This document shows, piece after piece, positions 1 to 6,113 of a DNA stretch of 45,261 nt. Source of the stretch: an uncultured Prevotellaceae bacterium. Its GTDB lineage: Bacteria > Bacteroidota > Bacteroidia > Bacteroidales > Bacteroidaceae. The stretch covers positions 1 to 45,261 of the forward strand of contig OMXL01000029.1 of the NCBI GenBank assembly GCA_900314985.1, written 5' to 3'. Numbering within the stretch: position 1 is the first letter of the stretch; every line of letters starts with the position of its first letter. A program made the translations under genes and the position numbers. The notes below the pieces were generated by a model that was given only the letters and a program-made list of their open reading frames with translations, had not been told where the DNA came from and searched no databases.

Positions 1-21
1 ATTTTGAAATAGATTTTTTAG

Positions 22-29
22 TAATTTTG
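22..29 (+). promoter_or_regulatory. possible promoter -7 element before first small peptide
   Basis: TAATTTTG fits the Bacteroidota -7 consensus TAnnTTTG and lies 32 bases before the ATG at 62. The matching -33 element would fall at the window edge and cannot be checked, so this is tentative. Confidence 0.3.
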
Positions 30-61
30 AGCGTAGCGACCCCATAAAACATAGAAGCAAT

Positions 62-238
62 ATGAAAAAGGAATATACGAAACCTCAGATGGAGGTAGTA
101 GAGATTCAGACGGCACAGATGCTGTGCGCAAGTGGTCCTGTAACCGGTGTAGATGGTAATGGCGGCTGGTACTGGGGTGGTGGCAGCAGCTCTGGTGGCC
201 GTGGCCGCGAGAGCGACGATTGGGACGATGAGTGGTAA
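62..238 (+). CDS. 58-residue small peptide, member 1 of a tandem pair
   Basis: This 58-residue ORF has no family I can name. It begins MKKEYTKPQMEVVEIQ and then reads AQMLCASG before a Gly/Ser/Trp-rich stretch and a very acidic end (ESDDWDDEW). The peptide at 296 has the same length and the same N-terminal pattern, MKKxYxKPxxxVxE, followed about ten residues later by a short L-x-A-G/S-like motif and a different, also acidic, tail. I see no signal peptide or membrane segment. The layout of conserved head, small-residue junction and variable tail resembles precursor peptides with leader and core, but no maturation enzyme is visible in the window. A strong hairpin follows the stop at once. Similar short ORFs are, to my recollection, common in Prevotella. 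Function unknown. Confidence 0.6.
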   Translation: MKKEYTKPQMEVVEIQTAQMLCASGPVTGVDGNGGWYWGGGSSSGGRGRESDDWDDEW

Positions 239-247
239 TGACAAAAG

Positions 248-283
248 TGCACAGAGGGACAGTCCCCCTGTGCATTTTTTTTT
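248..283 (+). terminator. terminator after first small peptide
   Basis: The arms at 248-259 and 263-274 pair over 12 positions with one mismatch around a 3-base loop, and nine T follow at 275-283. The core GGGACAGTCC is also found, reverse-complemented, in the 18-bp repeats near 35.4 and 36.2 kb. Confidence 0.85.
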
Positions 284-295
284 AAAAGAAACAAT

Positions 296-472
296 ATGAA
301 AAAGACATATTTAAAACCTGCATGGCAGGTAATAGAACTGAAGCAGCAGGGATGCCTGCTGGCAGGTAGCAAACATGGCGCAGACTACAAAGTAGGTGGT
401 CTTGGTGAAGGCGCTGATAAATTGTTTAATTTTGATGGTGACGACATAGAAGACACCGAAGTTGACAGATAA
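296..472 (+). CDS. 58-residue small peptide, member 2 of a tandem pair
   Basis: This ORF is too short for most gene callers but has the same length as its neighbour at 62 and a clearly related head: MKKTYLKPAWQVIELKQ, then CLLAGS. The tail differs (Gly/Asp-rich, ending DDIEDTEVDR) but is again acidic. It stops 16 bases before the ATG of the secreted adhesin-like gene at 489, so the two are probably co-transcribed, while a terminator separates it from the first peptide. The LLAGS motif resembles a double-glycine-like cleavage site, which is an inference only. The length match and shared motif make a real gene likely. Function unknown. Confidence 0.6.
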   Translation: MKKTYLKPAWQVIELKQQGCLLAGSKHGADYKVGGLGEGADKLFNFDGDDIEDTEVDR

Positions 473-488
473 TAATAGTTATAATAAT

Positions 489-3221
489 ATGTATAAGAAT
501 AAATGTCGCCTATTTACCATGCTGCTCCTATTCTTTTTCGTAGGAAGCATGAAGGCAAGCTATCTCACGGTGTATCAGGGAACTGTAGAAAATGGGTTGG
601 TTCCCTTCGGCGGTGTCAATTTCGATTACAACACCAGGAGTCAATATGTGATTCCCGCAGCGAATCTGAAGAACATGGTAGGTGGTGACATCTATTGTCT
701 CATGTACTATCTCACTAACTTCAATGCCGGCGAAATGCCAGAGGAGAAAGTCAAGGTGTACATGAAAGAGGTGAACTACACCACAATTAGTACGTTTGAA
801 CCGCTTAGCGCCAATGACCTGGTCTATGAGGGTACTCTGACAGAATCAGAAACAAGTGGTATTAGGCTCCTGCTCGTCACGCTCGATAAGCCTTTCATCT
901 ATAAAGGAGGCAACCTGCTGATTGATTTTGAGAACACCGAAACGGGAACTGCCCTGGGAAAGAAGTTCTATGGCAAAACGGTCAATGGGGCATCTATCAC
1001 AACATGGAGCATTGGCCAATCGGTCAGTCAGTGTAATTTCATTCCCCAGACCACGTTCCTGTATAACGCCAAACCCACCATCACGAACGCCACCTCTTAT
1101 ACCCCCACTACTGCCACAGTCGGCTGGACAGGTGAAAACAAGAACTATAAGTTGCGCTACAGTGAGATATTGCTTTTCGAAGACTTCGAGAATGGCCTCG
1201 GTGACTGGACGGTAATTAGCAATGGCGGCGGTCAGGGCATTACCGACTGGCAGCTTATCCAAAATAATGGTAGCAATAATGCCTCTTATGAAGGAAACTA
1301 TGGTGTCATTGTGTGGAGTTATCGTAACAATACGGCCTACGACGTTGACAACTGGCTCATTTCGCCTCAGGTCAAATTAGGCGGTACACTGAAATACTGG
1401 GTGCGCGTCGGCGATGCCAGCTATCCTGAGCATTATAAGGTTTACGTCTCAACCTCTGACAAGAATGTAGGGTCGTTCGTGGAGTTGGCCTCACCTGGCG
1501 ATGCTACCAACACATGGACGGAGGTAAGCGTCGACCTGAGTGCATACGAGGGACAGACGGGCTATATCGCCTTCCGCGACCAAAGTAATGACCAGTATAA
1601 CATGCTTATCGATAACGTCAGAATATGTATTGGAAGTACCGTTGTGGATAATGCCACGAGTCCCTGCACCATCAAAGACCTGCAGGAAGATAAAAATTAT
1701 TTGATTGAGGTAGCTGCCAACGTCGAAGATGTGTGCTGGACACAAACCCCTGTGTTCACCGACGCCAACCCCATGCCCTACGATATCAATTTCAACAGGA
1801 GCAAGAACGAGACCACCATCTCATGGACGGGCTTCAGCGACTCTTATCAGTTTGTTTACAGAAAGTCTGACCATAAGACCTCAATGTTGCAGGGCTTTGA
1901 GCATGGATACGACGGATGGAAGCGTCTGAATTGCATCGACAAATCAGATGGCAATAGTAATCCTATGGCATGCAAGTATGGTCATGCGGGCTTCGCCTTC
2001 TGTTCGGATCAGGTTCATGAGCCGCAGTATCTCATCTCGCCCAGAATACCCAAACCCACCGAGGGCACAAAGCTGTCGTTCTATTACAGGCACAAAAGCT
2101 CGAAATATCCTGAGTCGTTCATGGTGGGCTACAGCTCTACGACAGACGACATTGATGCCTTTACCTTCGGTGAAACGATAACCACCAGTCAAGACGATTG
2201 GGAGCAGTTCCTGGAAGACATCCCAGCAGGCACTAAATATATCTGCATCAAATATGTATCTGACGATATGTGGTACCTCTTAATAGATCACATCGAAATC
2301 TGTAAACTTCAGGAGGCGTCGGGTTGGCAGGCCATCGGTGACATCTTCTCGCCATCGATAACCCTTGATGGACTGGAGGCCGACACGCAGTATGATATCA
2401 CGTTAAGAGGCCTTAAGGCCAACTGCAAGAATGGTATTTCTTCCCTGACAGAGGTTCAGCCATTCAGAACGCTGACACCACTGCAGCTGGCCGACAACGA
2501 CGCTAACCTGCCCAAGAAGAACATTGACATCATTGAGGAGAACGAGAGACTGACGGCAGAGGTGACCCTGACGGATCGCACGCTCTACAAGGACGGCGAC
2601 TGGAATACACTGTGTCTGCCGTTCAACGTGAAACTGAAAGGCAGTGTGTTGGAGGGTGCCACCGTGAAGAAGCTCAATGGCGAGAAGAGCAGTCTGGAAG
2701 ACGGTAAGCTGACGCTGACCTTCGAGGACGAGAAGGAGGAACTGACGGCAGGCATACCATACATCATTAAGTGGGAGCAGGGCGATGACATCACGAACCC
2801 TGTGTTCGAAGGTGTCGACATCAGCAGCATCAGACCGACTGAGGTGATGAGCAACGACGGCCAGGTATCGTTTGTGGGTCAGTATTCATCCTTCCACATC
2901 GTGGAGAGCGGTGCCACTGGCGAAAACGAGGGCAATAAGAACGAGATTCTCCTGCTGTCAAGTGGTAACAAGTTGGGCTACTCGAAGAATCCGCGCACGC
3001 TGCATGCCTTCCGTTGCCACTTCAAGACTTATTCCGAAACCAAGGCACGCAGCTTCGAGCTGGACTTCGGAGACGGGGAGACCACGGTGCTGACGCTAGT
3101 TAATAGTGAAAAACGAATAGTGAATAGTGAGGTCTACGACCTGCAGGGTCGCAAGATCAATGGCAAACCGACCAAAAAGGGACTGTACATCCATAACGGA
3201 AAAGCGGTCGTGATAAAGTAA
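489..3221 (+). CDS. secreted protein with two cleaved-adhesin (choice-of-anchor J) domains and C-terminal sorting motif
   Basis: A large exported protein of about 910 residues. I start it at ATG 489 (MYKNKCRLF), since the TTG at 462 lies inside the preceding peptide gene; a hydrophobic signal segment follows (LLLFFFVGSMKAS). Two domains begin with the cleaved-adhesin signature: FEDFENGLGDW with DNWLISPQ and LIDNVRI (about residues 230-390), and GFEHGYDGW with YLISPRI and LLIDHIEI (about 465-605). Fibronectin III-like segments (TVGWTGENKNYKLRYS, ISWTGFSDSYQF) lie between them. The end, VYDLQGRKING then KKGLYIHNGKAVVIK, is the short C-terminal signal typical of Prevotella secreted proteins and resembles type A type IX secretion signals. 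A surface adhesin or carbohydrate-binding protein is likely; no catalytic residues were recognised. A terminator follows. Confidence 0.85.
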   Translation: MYKNKCRLFTMLLLFFFVGSMKASYLTVYQGTVENGLVPFGGVNFDYNTRSQYVIPAANLKNMVGGDIYCLMYYLTNFNAGEMPEEKVKVYMKEVNYTTISTFEPLSANDLVYEGTLTESETSGIRLLLVTLDKPFIYKGGNLLIDFENTETGTALGKKFYGKTVNGASITTWSIGQSVSQCNFIPQTTFLYNAKPTITNATSYTPTTATVGWTGENKNYKLRYSEILLFEDFENGLGDWTVISNGGGQGITDWQLIQNNGSNNASYEGNYGVIVWSYRNNTAYDVDNWLISPQVKLGGTLKYWVRVGDASYPEHYKVYVSTSDKNVGSFVELASPGDATNTWTEVSVDLSAYEGQTGYIAFRDQSNDQYNMLIDNVRICIGSTVVDNATSPCTIKDLQEDKNYLIEVAANVEDVCWTQTPVFTDANPMPYDINFNRSKNETTISWTGFSDSYQFVYRKSDHKTSMLQGFEHGYDGWKRLNCIDKSDGNSNPMACKYGHAGFAFCSDQVHEPQYLISPRIPKPTEGTKLSFYYRHKSSKYPESFMVGYSSTTDDIDAFTFGETITTSQDDWEQFLEDIPAGTKYICIKYVSDDMWYLLIDHIEICKLQEASGWQAIGDIFSPSITLDGLEADTQYDITLRGLKANCKNGISSLTEVQPFRTLTPLQLADNDANLPKKNIDIIEENERLTAEVTLTDRTLYKDGDWNTLCLPFNVKLKGSVLEGATVKKLNGEKSSLEDGKLTLTFEDEKEELTAGIPYIIKWEQGDDITNPVFEGVDISSIRPTEVMSNDGQVSFVGQYSSFHIVESGATGENEGNKNEILLLSSGNKLGYSKNPRTLHAFRCHFKTYSETKARSFELDFGDGETTVLTLVNSEKRIVNSEVYDLQGRKINGKPTKKGLYIHNGKAVVIK
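3097..3131 (+). repeat. five 7-bp repeats in frame, before the sorting motif
   Basis: Five successive heptamers read TAGTTAA, TAGTGAA, AAACGAA, TAGTGAA and TAGTGAG. They lie inside the coding sequence and encode the linker VNSEKRIVNSE just before VYDLQGRK. The same heptamer family occurs between genes elsewhere in the window. Confidence 0.85.
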
Positions 3222-3246
3222 CAAAGTCTTATCTGATACTATGACG

Positions 3247-3285
3247 AACCCCACAGTGGCCTTGCGCTTCTGTGGGGTTTTTATT
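3247..3285 (+). terminator. terminator after adhesin-like gene
   Basis: Perfect 10-bp arms at 3247-3256 and 3270-3279 (AACCCCACAG / CTGTGGGGTT) followed by a T-rich run. It isolates the secreted protein gene from rpsJ. Confidence 0.9.
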
Positions 3286-3335
3286 TCTAGAAGGTTTAAA
3301 AAAACTTAAAAGTTGAGGACGGGGGAGTGCAGTGG

Positions 3336-3366
3336 TTGTGTATATTATAAATAATGTGTACCTTTG
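3336..3366 (+). promoter_or_regulatory. rpsJ promoter
   Basis: TTG at 3336-3338, a 20-bp spacer and TACCTTTG at 3359-3366 match the Bacteroidota primary sigma consensus. The -7 region and flanks (ATAATGTG-TACCTTTGCAGCC) are repeated before rplC. The predicted leader is about 80 nt and ends in an A/T-rich stretch. Confidence 0.85.
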
Positions 3367-3451
3367 CAGCCCGAAAAGCTCGTCGCTGAGCAAATGACTC
3401 TTTAGCGGCAGCAAATAAATTAAATAATTAAATATTAAAAATTAAAAGACA

Positions 3452-3757
3452 ATGAGTCAGAAAATTCGTATCAAGCTGAAGAGCTACGATCACAAACTCG
3501 TAGACAAGTCAGCAGAGAAGATTGTGAAGGCCGTTAAGGCTACTGGTGCTATCATCAGCGGACCAATTCCCCTTCCCACACACAAGCGTATCTACACCGT
3601 TAACCGCTCTACCTTCGTAAACAAGAAGAGTCGTGAGCAGTTCCAGCTGTCAGACTACAAGCGTCTGATTGACATCTACAGCTCAACAGCTAAGACTGTT
3701 GACGCTCTGATGAAGCTCGAGCTCCCCAGCGGTGTTGAGGTTGAGATCAAGGTCTAA
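3452..3757 (+). CDS. rpsJ: 30S ribosomal protein S10
   Basis: S10, 101 residues, the usual length, beginning [18 protein letters not shown] with the family's GPIPLPTHK segment. It binds 16S rRNA in the head of the small subunit, and in many bacteria also acts in transcription antitermination with NusB. The gene stands alone: it has its own promoter at 3336-3366 and a strong terminator at 3785-3822, and nearly 4.5 kb of unrelated genes separate it from rplC, its usual next neighbour. The leader just before the ATG is an A/T-rich near-repeat (3413-3448) with no Shine-Dalgarno sequence. fusA, which commonly precedes rpsJ, is absent upstream. Confidence 0.97.
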   Translation: MSQKIRIKLKSYDHKLVDKSAEKIVKAVKATGAIISGPIPLPTHKRIYTVNRSTFVNKKSREQFQLSDYKRLIDIYSSTAKTVDALMKLELPSGVEVEIKV

Positions 3758-3784
3758 TACCTTTGTCCTTCCGTATACATCTTA

Positions 3785-3822
3785 ACGGCGCAACCGATTC
3801 TTTCGGCTGCGCCGTATTTTTT
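3785..3822 (+). terminator. rpsJ terminator
   Basis: ACGGCGCA (3785-3792) pairs with TGCGCCGT (3808-3815), extended inward by CCGA/TCGG, and is followed by a run of T. It ends the rpsJ transcript well before rplC. Confidence 0.92.
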
Positions 3823-3860
3823 TAATTACAATCTTTATCTCGTATTTTTTGTTCAAATCG

Positions 3861-3891
3861 TTGGTAGTGTGATTTTTTCTTGCTATCTTTG
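3861..3891 (+). promoter_or_regulatory. promoter of the TPR/AraC regulator
   Basis: TTG at 3861-3863, a 20-bp spacer and TATCTTTG at 3884-3891. The following bases, CAACCAG, make TTTGCAACCAG, a string seen again at the next promoter region (5679-5689). Confidence 0.8.
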
Positions 3892-3916
3892 CAACCAGTT
3901 ACAACAACCATAAAGC

Positions 3917-5611
3917 ATGAAACAGCCAATACGCTTAGCTCTTCTTTTTGCCATGGTGGCCCTGTTGACATGTTGCGGCAACAGGGACGACAAGACGAAC
4001 GATGTGAAGTCGGACGTGGCATGGCGGCACTATAACGAAGCTCGCCAGGCCAAGAATCTGGAGCTCACACTGGCCGTCATAGACAGCATGGAACGGGCTA
4101 AGATAGTCAGCACGGCCAAGGCAGACCGACTGCGAGGACTTGCCTACGACCAGGGTTGGCAGATGCGAGTTGCTGAACACTATTACAAGAAATCATACGA
4201 AGGCTATGCAGCTAAACCTACGAAGGAGTGGTATGAATATACCGACGCTGGTTACCGCTGGGCCTATCTGCGCCATACGAGAGGCGATACCGAGGGTGCG
4301 CTGAGCGTGATTACCGGATTGCTGGCGAAGGCGGAAGGGAAAAAGGAATTCCCGACCATCAGTAAGGTTGCTCTGCTGTTGTTGTTGTCGGATATCCAGT
4401 TGCAGTTGCACCAGTATGACGAGGCACTGCTTACAGGACAGAAGGCCTACGAGACAGAACAGGAGGATGCGCACAACCCGAACCGACGTGGATGGGATCA
4501 GGCATGGGTATGCATGCACATGGCCAGCAATGTCCATAAAACGGGAGATGTAGAAGGTGCTTTAGAGTGGGTTGACCGCTGTGCACAGGCAATAGCACTC
4601 TCTGAACAAGAGCAAGAAGACTCACTGCTGATAGAGGAATGGAAAGGGCATGTTGCCCTGAAGCGGGCCCTCTACCTGTATGAGTCTGGGCATCCTGCTG
4701 AAGCGGCAGCGACCTATGCTTCCGTACCGCGCAGCCGCCTTTTCGAACCCAGAGCTTACCATGAGGCGGCCGACTATCTGATGGCAGCGGGTCGCTACGA
4801 TGAGGCTGCCCACTGGTATGAACAGATAGACAGTACCTATGTGGCTACTGACGGTGCGCGAATGACCTTTGACAATATTGCCGAACGTCTCTCTCCACGT
4901 TATTCAGCCTACCGCAAGGCAAAGCGTAACGCTGATGCACTGATTATTGCTGACAGCATCAGTGCCGCCATCGACTCTGCCCTTGTCTGGCAAAAGAAGA
5001 ATTGTGCTGCTGAATTGGCCGTCATCTACCAGACGCACGAGAAGGAATTGGCGCTGGAGGAGTCGCAATTTCGTGCTACCCTCTATTTTATCTTCGTCAT
5101 GGCTTCGTTGTTCGTCATTCTGCTGATAGGCTATCTGTGGTGGCGAACGGCCCGCTATAATAGTGAACTCCGTGCTAAGAACCACCGTCTGCTGGCAGAA
5201 ATTGAACAGCATGAGCAAGAGGAACAGAAGACCATAGAACAGCTGAAGGCTGAACCCGTGGAGGTGCTGAACACCAGTCAGCAACTGTTCCGTCGGCTCT
5301 GTACGCTTATGGACGAGCAGCAGCCTTATACGGATGAGAACCTGAACCGCGACACGCTGGCACAGATGCTTGGTACCAATGGAAAATATATTGACCAGGC
5401 TATTACCGAATGTTCGAACGGCGACTCTACGCACGACTTTATTAACCGCTATCGCCTGCATCGTATTGCTACCTTGTTGAAGACGACCGACGATAGCATT
5501 GCCATTATCGGTGAGATGTGTGGCATCGTGAGCCGTTCGACCTTGTCGCGCATTTTCCGTGACTATTATGGCATGACGCCCTCGGAATACCGCAATATCT
5601 CGCGAGAATAG
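3917..5611 (+). CDS. membrane-bound TPR / AraC-type transcriptional regulator
   Basis: A 564-residue regulator of a type common in Bacteroidota. The N-terminus (MKQPIRLALLFAMVALLTCCGN) looks like a lipoprotein signal with Cys near residue 19-20. About 330 residues of TPR-like helices follow, then one membrane segment near residues 388-408 (FIFVMASLFVILLIGYLWW). A charged coiled-coil linker leads to a C-terminal AraC-type helix-turn-helix (about 480-560, ending SRIFRDYYGMTPSEYRN). The sensing part would face the periplasm and the DNA-binding part the cytoplasm. It has its own promoter and is followed by a small membrane protein and an S41-like lipoprotein, plausible targets. No phosphorelay residues are seen. 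The ligand is unknown. Confidence 0.85.
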   Translation: MKQPIRLALLFAMVALLTCCGNRDDKTNDVKSDVAWRHYNEARQAKNLELTLAVIDSMERAKIVSTAKADRLRGLAYDQGWQMRVAEHYYKKSYEGYAAKPTKEWYEYTDAGYRWAYLRHTRGDTEGALSVITGLLAKAEGKKEFPTISKVALLLLLSDIQLQLHQYDEALLTGQKAYETEQEDAHNPNRRGWDQAWVCMHMASNVHKTGDVEGALEWVDRCAQAIALSEQEQEDSLLIEEWKGHVALKRALYLYESGHPAEAAATYASVPRSRLFEPRAYHEAADYLMAAGRYDEAAHWYEQIDSTYVATDGARMTFDNIAERLSPRYSAYRKAKRNADALIIADSISAAIDSALVWQKKNCAAELAVIYQTHEKELALEESQFRATLYFIFVMASLFVILLIGYLWWRTARYNSELRAKNHRLLAEIEQHEQEEQKTIEQLKAEPVEVLNTSQQLFRRLCTLMDEQQPYTDENLNRDTLAQMLGTNGKYIDQAITECSNGDSTHDFINRYRLHRIATLLKTTDDSIAIIGEMCGIVSRSTLSRIFRDYYGMTPSEYRNISRE

Positions 5612-5659
5612 GCATTTTTCCGAATTTGAAACATTCTTTTCCGTTAATGAAACATGAAT

Positions 5660-5689
5660 CTGGTTGCGTGTGTGTAATTTTGCAACCAG
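5660..5689 (+). promoter_or_regulatory. palindromic promoter region, possible operator
   Basis: CTGGTTGC (5660-5667) and GCAACCAG (5682-5689) form a perfect 8-bp inverted repeat that brackets TAATTTTG (5675-5682), a -7 element. No good -33 element is visible, which would fit a promoter needing an activator. The right arm matches bases just after the regulator's own -7 element. Binding by the upstream AraC-type protein is an inference. Confidence 0.5.
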
Positions 5690-5716
5690 ATTTAAAACAA
5701 TTAAATGAGTTAACGG

Positions 5717-5929
5717 ATGAGTATACCCTTTATCGTTATTGCAGTGGCTCTCGCTTCAGCCTTCATCGTGATGATGTTTGTCATGATGGCGGTCATCATC
5801 TATCAACGATGGCGCATCTGTGACAACAATGCACATCTGTCGAAATTTATTGATGAGAACCAGCGTCTGCGTCGTATGATTCACTATGAGGGACGTTGCA
5901 TCAGAGACGAAGAACAATCAATATTATAA
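5717..5929 (+). CDS. small single-pass membrane protein
   Basis: A 70-residue protein of unknown family. The first 28 residues form a long hydrophobic segment rich in Val, Ile and Met (FIVIAVALASAFIVMMFVMMA), followed by a charged, probably helical cytoplasmic part (HLSKFIDENQRLRRM). It starts 35 bases after the palindromic promoter region and lies between the AraC-type regulator and a truncated secreted ORF, so it probably belongs to the same regulated unit. A role is not apparent from sequence. Confidence 0.55.
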   Translation: MSIPFIVIAVALASAFIVMMFVMMAVIIYQRWRICDNNAHLSKFIDENQRLRRMIHYEGRCIRDEEQSIL

Positions 5930-5958
5930 GTATTATTAAACATTAAAACGAAAGTATT

Positions 5959-6054
5959 ATGAAGAAGATGTTAATGATCGTGGCTATGGCAGTATGCTGC
6001 ATGGCTGCAAATGCACAGAACGAAGTTGGTCAGCTGACTATCCAGCCAAAGTAA
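5959..6054 (+). pseudogene. 31-residue ORF, N-terminal stub of a secreted/outer-membrane protein
   Basis: The ORF encodes a clear signal peptide, MKKMLMIVAMAVCCMAANAQ, and only eleven more residues, NEVGQLTIQPK, before TAA. In Bacteroidota outer-membrane beta-barrel proteins the mature part often begins with a very similar G-x-x-x-QPKVG strand, so this looks like the first strand of such a protein cut off at the stop codon. No continuing frame was found in the 59 bases before the next gene, which instead hold an A-rich run. It could also be a genuine short exported peptide. Barrel origin is inferred from the motif only. Confidence 0.4.
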
Positions 6055-6113
6055 TGAGTGAAAAGTCTGCTAAGCAGGTAGAAAAAATAAAATAAAGTAA
6101 AGTAAAGAGGAAC

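Noticed and set aside
462-488. Upstream TTG start for the adhesin-like gene
   Set aside because: It overlaps the end of the second small peptide gene and adds nine polar residues before a normal signal peptide at ATG 489.
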